The position numbers were made by a program, and so were the translations under genes. Below the pieces are notes generated by a model that did not search any database, was not told where the DNA came from, and saw only the letters and a list, made by a program, of their open reading frames with translations. Positions 17,673 through 26,076 of a stretch of 64,000 bases of DNA are shown here, piece after piece; the first letter of the stretch is position 1, and each line of letters starts with the position of its first letter. This DNA is from Clostridium sp. AM22-11AC (GTDB lineage Bacteria > Bacillota > Clostridia > Lachnospirales > Lachnospiraceae): positions 24,191 to 88,190 of the forward strand of contig NZ_QUCM01000011.1 of the NCBI RefSeq assembly GCF_003473545.1, in the 5' to 3' direction.

Positions 17673-18581
17673 CTATTTCAGATTCGGGTTCAGCTCATCT
17701 CTTAAGAAGTCACCTAAAAGATTGATACCGAATACGATCAGCATGATATACAGACCTGGGAACACAGATGCCCACCACAGGCCTGAGAACAATACATCAA
17801 AACCAGTTTTTACAAGCAGTCCCAAAGAAGGCTGTGTGATCGGCACACCAACACCTAAAAAGCTTAAGGTTGCCTCTGTCAGGATAAAGCTTCCGATCTG
17901 GATAGTTGCTAAAACGATAATGGAATTGATAACGTTTGGAAGTACATGTTTTATAATGATAATGCGGTTTGGAAGGCCGATGGTACGTGCTGCTTCCACA
18001 TATTCCATTTTTTTAACGGAAAGTGTTTCACCGCGGACTGTTCTTGCATAAGTTACCCAGCCTACCATAGTCAGGGCGATGAGCAGTTTTCCCACGCCCC
18101 GTCCAAATACGGACATGATGAATAATGCGATCAGCATTGATGGGAAAGACAGCTGTACATCTGCAATACGCATGATAACAGCATCTACTTTGCCGCCAAA
18201 ATATCCTGCTAACAGTCCCAGTGTGGTACCTATGGCACAGGAGCAGATCATGCCTACCAGACCGATCATAATGGAACTTGCACTACCATAGATAATGGCA
18301 CTTAAAATATCACGGCCCTGTTCATCACTTCCCAGAAAAAATCCGGCTTTTCCGCCGTCTAACCATACAGGTGGAAGATAAGAATCTGCCAGACTGATGG
18401 CAGTCAGGTCGTATGGGTTCTGCGGAGCCAGGAAACGTCCAAATACTGCAACCAGGATTGCAACTACCACCAGGATACTTCCGATGATGGCTGGAATATT
18501 GTGTTTATAGTGATAGAAAAACTCAGACTTTAAAAAGTTTTTCCACCATCCTGTTTTTTCAATGGTTACTTTCTCTTCCAT
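17673..18581 (-). CDS. dppC: Peptide ABC transporter permease (DppC/OppC type)
   Basis: A 302-residue permease. An N-terminal cytoplasmic segment and first membrane helix (IPAIIGSILVVVAILVAVFG) are followed by the BPD_transp domain. The EAA loop (EYVEAARTIGLPNRIIIIKHVLPNV) is conserved, as is the C-terminal PGLYIMLIVFGINLLGDFLRDELNP. Start ATG 18581 was chosen because GAGGTG lies 6 bases upstream; earlier in-frame starts overlap that site. It follows dppB after 5 bases. Confidence 0.93.
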   Translation of the reverse strand: MEEKVTIEKTGWWKNFLKSEFFYHYKHNIPAIIGSILVVVAILVAVFGRFLAPQNPYDLTAISLADSYLPPVWLDGGKAGFFLGSDEQGRDILSAIIYGSASSIMIGLVGMICSCAIGTTLGLLAGYFGGKVDAVIMRIADVQLSFPSMLIALFIMSVFGRGVGKLLIALTMVGWVTYARTVRGETLSVKKMEYVEAARTIGLPNRIIIIKHVLPNVINSIIVLATIQIGSFILTEATLSFLGVGVPITQPSLGLLVKTGFDVLFSGLWWASVFPGLYIMLIVFGINLLGDFLRDELNPNLK

Positions 18582-18586
18582 GTTCA

Positions 18587-19552
18587 TCACCTCAATTCAA
18601 TTCTAGGATCAATGAGTGTATATAAAATATCAACAATAAAGTTCAGCACCACAAACATGCAGGCTGCTGCCATCAGATAAGCCACGATAATAGGTCTGTC
18701 TGATTTATTAATAGCATCAATAAGCAGCTTGCCCATGCCAGGCCATGCAAAAATGGTCTCTGTAATGGTGGTGAACGCGATCATATTTCCCAGATCCATA
18801 CCAAAAATAGTAACAACCGGGATCAGCGCATTCTTTAAAGCATGTCCAAAAAGAATGGACTTGGCAGGAACACCTTTTGCTCTTGCAAACTTAATATAAT
18901 CCTGACGCATATTTTCCAGGATACCGGAACGGGTCAGTCGAAGCATGGTAGCCACATTGGTCAGAGCCAGTGTTATTGCCGGAAGAATGACATAACGGAT
19001 ACCACCGGGAGCAAAAATGCTTAAAGCTACATTTCCCACCATTACCGTATTTCCACGGCCAGAAGCCGGAAGCAGTCTTAAAACAACTGCAAAAATGTAG
19101 ATCATCATCATGCCAACCCAGAAGGAAGGAAGAGAAATACCTAAAATAGAACCTGACATAATGAGCTTGCTGCTGGCTCTCTTAGGATAAGCACCTGCAT
19201 ATACACCTAAAGGAATGGCAATACACAGTACAAGACAGGCTGCAACAGCAACTAATTCAAGAGTCGCTGGCATACGTTCAAAGATCAGATCCATGGCAGG
19301 TTTTCCATATATATAAGATTTACCAAAATTGCCGTGAAGCACATCTCTGATAAAAATACCATACTGAACGGGAAGGGGCTTATCAAGTCCCAATCTGGCT
19401 CTTGCAGATTCGATCTGTTCAAGGGTTGCATTTTCCGGTACCAGCATATCAACTGGGTCACCGATAAAGTTGGTCAGCAGAAATACGAGAAGAGATACTA
19501 TAAAAAGTACCACGATCATCTGCGCAAACCGTTTTACAACATACTTTATCAT
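18587..19552 (-). CDS. dppB: Peptide ABC transporter permease (DppB/OppB type)
   Basis: A 321-residue permease beginning with the family signature MIKYVVKRFAQMIVVLFIVS. Typical elements include the LGLDKPLPVQYGIFI segment, the EAA-like loop YIKFARAKGVPAKSILFGHALKNALIPV and the C-terminal IVDILYTLIDPRI. Start ATG 19552 is preceded by ACAGGAGG. It is separated from dppA by 207 bases that contain a terminator, so it may be expressed at a lower level than the binding protein. Confidence 0.93.
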   Translation of the reverse strand: MIKYVVKRFAQMIVVLFIVSLLVFLLTNFIGDPVDMLVPENATLEQIESARARLGLDKPLPVQYGIFIRDVLHGNFGKSYIYGKPAMDLIFERMPATLELVAVAACLVLCIAIPLGVYAGAYPKRASSKLIMSGSILGISLPSFWVGMMMIYIFAVVLRLLPASGRGNTVMVGNVALSIFAPGGIRYVILPAITLALTNVATMLRLTRSGILENMRQDYIKFARAKGVPAKSILFGHALKNALIPVVTIFGMDLGNMIAFTTITETIFAWPGMGKLLIDAINKSDRPIIVAYLMAAACMFVVLNFIVDILYTLIDPRIELR

Positions 19553-19709
19553 AAAATCTTACCTCCTGTTATCATCAGAGTATCTAATATTCCTTTTATC
19601 CTCATCTTCACCTGCCTTTGCGGCTGGTTTGGATCATCACCGTCAGCTGCACACGCAGGTACAGAGAGGATGTTTGGGCTCCGGCGGATCCCGGGAGCAT
19701 ATTTTAATG

Positions 19710-19742
19710 AAAAGGAGCCGTTAAATTTTACACGGCCCCTTT
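19710..19742 (-). terminator. Intra-operon terminator after dppA
   Basis: Minus-strand stem AGGGGCCGT with ACGGCTCCT followed by TTTC, 18 bases past the dppA stop. A partial terminator here would favour high dppA over dppBCDF expression, as is usual for binding proteins. Confidence 0.7.
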
Positions 19743-19759
19743 ACTTTGTTACCTAACTT

Positions 19760-21394
19760 TTATTTGTAAGAGAACTCCCATGCATATACATATTTGTTCA
19801 TTCTTGGGGTGTAATTTAAAGTATCCTTGATCGCATATGTATCCTGCTCAAAGTGAAGCGGGATGTATGCATAATCTTCTCTTGCGATCTTGTCAGCCTC
19901 TGCTACCAGTTCACCTCTCTTGGTATCATCCATCTCAGTGAATGCCTGATCGATCAGGGCATCTACCTGTGCATTGGAGTAATGTCCTCTGTTGACACCG
20001 CCATTACCTGCCTCACGGTCATAGGTGTAAAGCATATCGTGCATAAGAGAAAGTCCATCACCAGAAGCATCAGACCATCCGGTCATTAAGAACATGGATT
20101 TATTCTCAAGTGGTTTAATGTAGCTGAAGAAGTTAGCCTTTGGCATCAGGTTTAAATTAACCTTGATACCTACTTTTTCAAGATAACCTGCTACTGCCTG
20201 GGCGATCTGCTCATCGTTCATGTAACGGTCATTTGGAGCATCTAAAGTTACTTCAAAACCATCTGGATATCCAGCTTCTGCTAACAGCTCTTTTGCCTTT
20301 TCAGGATCATATGCTTCACGGGTAACTTCGGTGTAGCCTACATAATCTTCCGGAACAACAGAGTTCATTTCAAATGCGCATCCATTCATGATGTTCTTGA
20401 TAATGGTTCCTTCATCAATTGCCAGATACATAGCCTGTCTTACTTTGACATCAGACATTGGATTTTTCTGTCCAGGGAACAGAGGAGAATCCTCACGGCT
20501 GTCCAGGTTCAGGTAGATCTCACGAAGACCCTTCTGCTTGATCACGCTGATACCCTCAGTTGCGTCCAGACGGTCAATATCTCTTGCAGATACGTCAATA
20601 GTAAAATCAACATCGCCAGTCAGCATGGTAGCGGTTCTGGTTGCTTCATTTGTAATAGGACGGAAACGTACATTCTTAATAGCCGGAACTTCGCCCCAGT
20701 AATCTTCGTTTGCTGCCAGGTCGATATGGTCTTCCTTAACCTGCTCTACGAATTTGTAACGGCCGGTACCGATTACATTGTCAGCAACCTGCTCTTCTGT
20801 GCCAACTTCTGCAATTTCCTGTTTTAATACATACAGCTGGGCAACGTCAAACAGCATTAAAGGGTTTGGTCTTTCAGTCTTAATAACAACGGTATTTGCA
20901 TCAGGCGCTTCCACAGACTCAAAGCTGGATGTGTAGCTGCTGTATGCAGATGGGGAATCAGGATTGGAAGCCAGTTTGATGGATGCAACAACGTCGCCGG
21001 AATCCATTACATCACCATCATGGAACTTAACGCCTTCTCTTAAATGGAAGGTCCAGGTTAAACCATCCTCAGAGGTCTCCCAGCTTTCTGCCAGACAAGG
21101 ATCAAAGGACATATCTGCATTCTGGGCAACCATTGCCTCATAGATATGAAGCATGATCTGGTTTGTAGGTCCCTCATCATATCTGTATGGGTCCATAGAC
21201 AGTACATCAGATGATGTAACAATAACCAGGCTGTCCTTTCCAGAAGCGTCTGCTGCAGTCTCTCCTGCTGCTTCACTGCCTTCCGCTGCGCTGCCAGCTG
21301 CTGCTGTAGTGCTGGATGCAGAAGATCCGCCGCAGCCTGCAAGGCTTGCTGCCATTGCTGCTGCAAGTGCTACTAATAAAGCTCTTTTCTTCAT
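19760..21394 (-). CDS. dppA: Peptide-binding lipoprotein of the ABC importer (DppA/OppA, SBP family 5)
   Basis: A 544-residue lipoprotein. Signal peptide with lipobox LAGC (MKKRALLVALAAAMAASLAGC), an Ala/Ser/Glu-rich linker to about residue 53, then a family 5 binding domain (SMDPYRYDEGPTNQIMLHIYEAMV, WTFHLREGVKFHDGD, YPDGFEVTLDAPNDRYMND). These bind di- to oligopeptides, nickel or glutathione. The downstream isoaspartyl dipeptidase and two further peptidases favour peptides, possibly beta-aspartyl ones. First gene of the operon, behind the promoter at 21532-21559. Confidence 0.93.
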   Translation of the reverse strand: MKKRALLVALAAAMAASLAGCGGSSASSTTAAAGSAAEGSEAAGETAADASGKDSLVIVTSSDVLSMDPYRYDEGPTNQIMLHIYEAMVAQNADMSFDPCLAESWETSEDGLTWTFHLREGVKFHDGDVMDSGDVVASIKLASNPDSPSAYSSYTSSFESVEAPDANTVVIKTERPNPLMLFDVAQLYVLKQEIAEVGTEEQVADNVIGTGRYKFVEQVKEDHIDLAANEDYWGEVPAIKNVRFRPITNEATRTATMLTGDVDFTIDVSARDIDRLDATEGISVIKQKGLREIYLNLDSREDSPLFPGQKNPMSDVKVRQAMYLAIDEGTIIKNIMNGCAFEMNSVVPEDYVGYTEVTREAYDPEKAKELLAEAGYPDGFEVTLDAPNDRYMNDEQIAQAVAGYLEKVGIKVNLNLMPKANFFSYIKPLENKSMFLMTGWSDASGDGLSLMHDMLYTYDREAGNGGVNRGHYSNAQVDALIDQAFTEMDDTKRGELVAEADKIAREDYAYIPLHFEQDTYAIKDTLNYTPRMNKYVYAWEFSYK

Positions 21395-21531
21395 TTTTCA
21401 TATCCTCCTCTATCTTACTTACTTTTTCCGCCAGCCTTCCTCACTGAAAGACTATATAGAAAAAGCAGGGCACACTTCTCGCATGCACAGTTCCCTGACT
21501 GTTTTCAAAGCGCCCTTGCTTTAGTGACCAT

Positions 21532-21559
21532 TTTATACGATTCTTTATATCGCTGTCAA
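21532..21559 (-). promoter_or_regulatory. Promoter of the peptide-use operon
   Basis: Minus-strand perfect -35 TTGACA (21554-21559), 16-base spacer, -10 TATAAA (21532-21537). The predicted leader to the dppA start is about 130 bases. Confidence 0.75.
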
Positions 21560-21614
21560 ATGTCCGTACAGAAAATACAACACTTTTTTTACTAAAATTA
21601 ATTTTTTATTGTAT

Positions 21615-21656
21615 TTAGGTTGTTTTATTTGTTTTATTGATATATAATCAACCTAA
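21615..21656 (+). promoter_or_regulatory. Regulator promoter bracketed by an 8-base inverted repeat
   Basis: -35 TTGTTT (21620-21625), 17-base spacer, -10 TATAAT (21643-21648). The arms TTAGGTTG (21615-21622) and CAACCTAA (21649-21656) are a perfect inverted repeat that flanks the core promoter. This arrangement suggests autoregulation by the gene product. Confidence 0.6.
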
Positions 21657-21673
21657 TAAGGAGGATTACTTAC

Positions 21674-23647
21674 ATGAAGCACAAACTATTGATCCTTACC
21701 CGGAATCCGGTGGCAAAAGTAGGGATCGCCTCTTACCTTTCTTCCCTTTTTGGACAATACCTCACCATTGTGTCTACCAGAATTGCTGACCTGACGCCAG
21801 AAGATATGGAAGATGCAGGCTGTATCCTGTATACAGCAGGTGAATTAAAAGAGCAGATGCCTTTTTCCATTCCGGATTCTGTAAAACAGCTTGTATGTAT
21901 GCGTACATTTAATCACACTTATCTCCAGCGCATCCTTCAGATTCCGCCGGGATCTTTTGTATACCTTGTCAATGATACAGTGGACACCACCTATGAGATC
22001 ATGGACCAGTTAAAAGAATATGGCTTTTCCCAGTATCATTTTCTTCCCTATCTTCCGGGGATTGAAGAGGTGCGGAAAGATATCCAGTATTGCGTAACTC
22101 CCGGAGAGGTACACTTAGTCCCTTCTTTTATCCGCCAGGTAGTAGATATCGGCAACCGTATTGTAGACATTTCCACCATCAATGAACTGATCGCCGTATT
22201 TAAACTTCCCGCCAGTCTGGCTGATGAGGTTACAAAAAATTACTTAAACCATATTATCCAGATACAGAAACTTTCCAACCAGCAGTTAAGCCAGGCTCTG
22301 GATATGAAAGAGATCACCCGGGGAATTTTGGAGAATGCCTCAGAAGGCCTGTGCCTGCTAAACCAGTCCGGCAAAATAGAGCTGTGTAATTCCCTTTTTC
22401 TGCAAATGACCGGGATCAAAGAACGGGATATTCAGGAAAAAGATTTTTCAAGATTGTTAAAAGAGGCTGGGATTATTTACGATTATCCCAGCCAGAATGA
22501 CGGAATTGCAGTACACAATGGAGAGGAAGCTTTCCGCATGTGGTTTCAGGACTTCAGCATTGCAGACAGCCGTCAGGTGCGCCTGATCCATACAAACCCG
22601 CTCCAGGATGATCAGTTTCCTACCCGTATTACGAAATTATGCGATTTCAGTTACTTTTCTACTGTAAACCCGCTGCAGCTGCATATGTTAGACACAGCAC
22701 GAAGAGTATCTGTCAATGATTTTCCTATTATTATAGAAGGGGAAAGCGGCACAGAAAAGGAACTTTTGGCCCAGGCCATCCATTTAAATTCCCGCCGTCA
22801 CGACGGACCATTTATTTCCTTAAATATTTCTTCCCTGAAGTCAGAGTCCGCTGAAGCAGCCCTCATTGGCAGCTGTGAACAGCAGGAAAATGGTGTCCGT
22901 AAAAAAATCGGTGTACTGGAAGCTGCAAAAGGCGGTACACTGCTGATCAATAATCTTCAGTATGCAGATTCAGAACTGCAGCGCCTTCTTTTAAGTATCT
23001 TAAAAAATGGCTTTTTTATCCCGCTGGGGAATAATTGCTCCCCCCAGCCCCTGGACCTGCGTCTGATCGTTACCTCTGTCAGTGATCTGTACTCCCGTGT
23101 ACTGGAAGGGAAATTCCTGGATGAACTGTTTTTCCTTTTAAGTACCGTATCTTTATATACCATTCCTTTAAGGCAGAGGCGAAATGATATCCCCCTGCTG
23201 TTGGAAACCTTCCTGAAACGCTCTTTCCATGAACCGGGGCTTTCTTCCCGTGAACTGCTGACAGAACCGGTATTAACCTTCTTAAACCAGTATGACTGGC
23301 CGGGAAATGTGCTGGAGCTTAAAAATGTTTGTACCTACTTTTCCTGTATCTATCACAGAGAACCTTTGTCATTAAGCGACCTGCCGGGATACATTTTAAA
23401 CCAGATCCGAAAGCATGAACAGCAGTTAGATATAACGGAACACCGGATCCTGTCCCTTATTGCTGCCAATCCCCGCAGCGGACGTTCTTTCCTGTGCAGC
23501 AGGCTGAAAGAAGAAGGGATCCAGCTTTCTGAAGCCAATATCCGCACCAGCCTGCAGCGACTGGCCAGTGCCGGATATATCAAAGTTCACAGGACCCGTG
23601 GCGGCTGTGAGATCACAGAACTGGGGGGGCTGGTGAACACGCAGTAA
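21674..23647 (+). CDS. PAS and degenerate sigma-54-activator-type AAA+ regulator with winged-helix C-terminus
   Basis: A 657-residue regulator. The N-terminal region (1-200) resembles the sensory part of PrpR-like activators, followed by a PAS-like domain (about 215-325). The AAA+ domain (about 335-560) is recognisable (LRQRRNDIPLLLETFL, DWPGNVLEL) but ruined as an ATPase. Walker A reads GESGTEKE (356-363) instead of GESGTGKE. The GAFTGA loop is absent (GSCEQQENG). Walker B reads LLINN instead of LFLDE, and arginine-finger positions are replaced (FLDELFFLL). The C-terminus is a winged helix and not a Fis-type helix-turn-helix. Divergent from the dpp operon, its likely target. RBS AAGGAGG. Confidence 0.82.
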   Translation: MKHKLLILTRNPVAKVGIASYLSSLFGQYLTIVSTRIADLTPEDMEDAGCILYTAGELKEQMPFSIPDSVKQLVCMRTFNHTYLQRILQIPPGSFVYLVNDTVDTTYEIMDQLKEYGFSQYHFLPYLPGIEEVRKDIQYCVTPGEVHLVPSFIRQVVDIGNRIVDISTINELIAVFKLPASLADEVTKNYLNHIIQIQKLSNQQLSQALDMKEITRGILENASEGLCLLNQSGKIELCNSLFLQMTGIKERDIQEKDFSRLLKEAGIIYDYPSQNDGIAVHNGEEAFRMWFQDFSIADSRQVRLIHTNPLQDDQFPTRITKLCDFSYFSTVNPLQLHMLDTARRVSVNDFPIIIEGESGTEKELLAQAIHLNSRRHDGPFISLNISSLKSESAEAALIGSCEQQENGVRKKIGVLEAAKGGTLLINNLQYADSELQRLLLSILKNGFFIPLGNNCSPQPLDLRLIVTSVSDLYSRVLEGKFLDELFFLLSTVSLYTIPLRQRRNDIPLLLETFLKRSFHEPGLSSRELLTEPVLTFLNQYDWPGNVLELKNVCTYFSCIYHREPLSLSDLPGYILNQIRKHEQQLDITEHRILSLIAANPRSGRSFLCSRLKEEGIQLSEANIRTSLQRLASAGYIKVHRTRGGCEITELGGLVNTQ

Positions 23648-23654
23648 ATCAAAC

Positions 23655-25682
23655 TTATATTTCGGAGCCGTCCGTTTTGGACGACTCTGTATCTTGCGGA
23701 ACAGATCCATCTGTGTCTGATGTTCCAGGATCCATGACTGGTTCCGGATGAGCCTCACACCAGATGTCATACCAGAAAAGACAGGCATCGGTCCAGGCAG
23801 ACTGGGCATTTTCGTATTGCTCTGTGAAAGCAGAAAGTTCCTCTTCTGCCTGTTTTTCCTGCTTTTCACCACAAGCCGCATCCTCGTTCTTATCAGCAAT
23901 TTCATTTAACCACTGATCCCAGTGCTCCAGCTCCCATTCTTCTCTTTTTCCATTTTTTTCCAAAATCTGCTGCCAGATCTCTTCCGTCTGCTCTGCAGCA
24001 TTCTCTATCGCCTCTGCTGCCAGCCGCAGTCTCCACTGGTCGTAGGCCTCTTCCTCCGGGATCTCCCGCAGCCTGTGACGCTCTGCCCTTGGCACTGCTT
24101 TTAAGCCTTCGATCAGCGCCTGCTCTTCTGCCTTTATCCTGGCTGCCAATGGCTCTCCGGAAGCTTCTTTTTCTTTCCGTTCCAGATAATGTTCATATCC
24201 AAAGGGATAATAAAAAGCAGCATTATTTTCAAAAATAAGCACAGACTTTGCCACCTGACGGATAAAATACCGGTCATGGGATACAAAAAGGATGGTGCCT
24301 TCATAAGCCTGAAAGGCGGACTCTAAGGTCTCTTTCGCCTGGATATCCATATGGTTGGTAGGCTCATCTAAGATCAGGAAGTTTGGCCGGCTTTGCAGCA
24401 GTTCTGCCAGCACCAGCCTTGCTTTTTCACCTCCGGACAGATCATCCACCCGTTTTGCCCCGTCCTTTCCTTTAAAAAGATAGGCCCCTAAAATCGTCCG
24501 CACTTCCTTGTCCGTCAGGGACGGAAACAAATCTGAAAAATGTTCTACTACTGTTTTTTCTGACTGGATCGCAGCGGAATACTGGTCAAAATAGCCGATA
24601 GTAATATTATTTCCCAATGCACAGTCCCCGGCTACAGCAGGTAAAAATCCGGCTACTGTCTTTAAAAAAGTAGTCTTGCCGGAACCATTTACACCTAAAA
24701 TACCAATCTTCTGTCCTTTCCGGATACGCAGGCTCAGTTCCAGTAATGGATGTTTGTCATAGCCGATCTTTAAATGTTCTGCCTCAAAGACCCATTTGCT
24801 TCCTGGGATCAGCGGGGTAATAGTCCCTGTAAAAATATGGGCCATATCCTCCCTTGGCTTTTCCACCGGATGCATCCGTTCTAATATTTTCTTTCTGGAA
24901 CGGGCAAATGCAGCCTTGGAAGGCTTATTTTTAAACCGTTTGATCAGTTCTTCCTGACGCTCGATCTCCTCCTGCTGGCGCAGATAGGATTTCATCTGGA
25001 TCTCATAGTTTTTTCGCTTCTGTTCCCGGTAATTCGTATAATTTCCCGGATAACGGGTCAATTTTCCCTGTTCCAGTTCATATACGATATCTGCAGTCCG
25101 GTCCATAAAGAAACGGTCGTGGCTGACCATGACCACAGCCCCCGGATACTGCCTTAAATAACCTTCCAACCAGCTGGCTGTTTCCATATCCAGATGATTA
25201 GTGGGCTCATCAAGAAGCAGCAGATCCGGCTTTTTAAGAAGAAGCTGGATCAGGGCGATCTTGGTCTTCTGACCTCCGGAAAAAGCTGCTACAGAACGTT
25301 TTTTATCTTCTTTCTGAAATCCCAGGCCTGTAAAAAGGGTGTCATATTCCCGCTCATATTCAAAACGTTCCCTGTCAAAAGGTCCCTTTGCAGGGCAGTT
25401 TAACATCACCAGCTCTTCTACGGTCCTTTCTTCCCCTGCCAGTGCCTGCTGTCCTAACATTTCCACTGTCAGCTGCCTGGAAGCTGTGATCCCCGGTCCC
25501 TGGCGCCTGTCATCCCGGTCCAGACTCAGCTCCCCTGCGATCAGACGCAGTAATGTAGTCTTTCCCGCGCCATTTCTTCCCACTACTGCAATTTTCTGGT
25601 TTCCCTGTATCTCAAAATCGATATGGGATAATATGGTTTCACCGCCTAAGGTAACGGTGCCGTCCTTTATCTGATATTTCAT
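23655..25682 (-). CDS. ABC-F family ATPase (tandem ATP-binding cassettes)
   Basis: A 675-residue soluble ABC-F protein, a class that acts on the ribosome in translation quality control or antibiotic protection. Two cassettes: Walker A GRNGAGKTT and GVNGSGKTT, signatures FSGGQKTK and LSGGEKAR, Walker B LLLLDEPTNHLD and FLILDEPTNHMD, with a charged linker between them (about residues 215-285). The final 160 residues form an acidic, Glu/Trp-rich extension with a Ser/Thr/Asp tail, longer than in minimal ABC-F proteins. It ends only 7 bases from the convergent regulator gene, leaving no room for a terminator. Housekeeping versus resistance role cannot be told. Confidence 0.88.
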   Translation of the reverse strand: MKYQIKDGTVTLGGETILSHIDFEIQGNQKIAVVGRNGAGKTTLLRLIAGELSLDRDDRRQGPGITASRQLTVEMLGQQALAGEERTVEELVMLNCPAKGPFDRERFEYEREYDTLFTGLGFQKEDKKRSVAAFSGGQKTKIALIQLLLKKPDLLLLDEPTNHLDMETASWLEGYLRQYPGAVVMVSHDRFFMDRTADIVYELEQGKLTRYPGNYTNYREQKRKNYEIQMKSYLRQQEEIERQEELIKRFKNKPSKAAFARSRKKILERMHPVEKPREDMAHIFTGTITPLIPGSKWVFEAEHLKIGYDKHPLLELSLRIRKGQKIGILGVNGSGKTTFLKTVAGFLPAVAGDCALGNNITIGYFDQYSAAIQSEKTVVEHFSDLFPSLTDKEVRTILGAYLFKGKDGAKRVDDLSGGEKARLVLAELLQSRPNFLILDEPTNHMDIQAKETLESAFQAYEGTILFVSHDRYFIRQVAKSVLIFENNAAFYYPFGYEHYLERKEKEASGEPLAARIKAEEQALIEGLKAVPRAERHRLREIPEEEAYDQWRLRLAAEAIENAAEQTEEIWQQILEKNGKREEWELEHWDQWLNEIADKNEDAACGEKQEKQAEEELSAFTEQYENAQSAWTDACLFWYDIWCEAHPEPVMDPGTSDTDGSVPQDTESSKTDGSEI

Positions 25683-25715
25683 GGTAGTAACCTCATACGT
25701 TTGTAAATAATCACA

Positions 25716-25935
25716 TAATTTGATACCAGGGTCAGGTCAAAAGGTCGGAAATCCGACGCAAGCTTGCTTGCAGAAGGATTTTTGAACTTGGGACCCGCAA
25801 AAAACATGAGTAAGTAGCCATTTTTTGAAGAAAAATGAGCGAATTACGAATGTTTTTAGAATTGCGAGAGTGCAAAGCACGTAGCAATTCGGTATCAGAG
25901 GGGGCAAAATACCTTTTGACCCCAACATCATAATT
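25716..25935. repeat. Palindrome-rich dispersed repeat (copy A)
   Basis: A roughly 220-base non-coding element upstream of the ABC-F gene. It is bounded by inverted GATACCAGGG and GGTCAAAAGGT versus ACCTTTTGACC and GGTATCAGAG blocks. Internal palindromes are GTCGGA-AA-TCCGAC (25744-25757), GCAAGCTTGC (25758-25767) and a hairpin built on GAATTGC/GCAATTC with GTGC-AAA-GCAC inside. Parts recur at 55.5 kb: GATACCAGGG, TCAAAAGGTC and CGCAAAAAACATG-like blocks in the same order. The rest of the 394-base gap holds the downstream terminator. Confidence 0.65.
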
Positions 25936-26016
25936 TACAGCTAGTATAGCCGAACAACCGCCCTGATGCAAGTGTGACACCGGTATCACAAATGTACTGC
26001 AAAGTTTCCTGCAACG

Positions 26017-26060
26017 CAAAAAATCCCCTCTCTGTAACAGAACCGCCACAGAAAGGGGAT
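26017..26060 (-). terminator. Terminator of the sugar isomerase operon
   Basis: Minus-strand stem ATCCCCTTTCTGT with ACAGAGAGGGGAT (one G-T pair) followed by TTTTTT, just beyond the stop codon at 26077. Confidence 0.88.
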
Positions 26061-26076
26061 AAATTTTTATGTGAAA

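Noticed and set aside
25732..26049. 105-residue minus-strand frame in the gap upstream of the ABC-F gene
   Set aside because: It lies across the palindromic repeat and a terminator, with no ribosome site.
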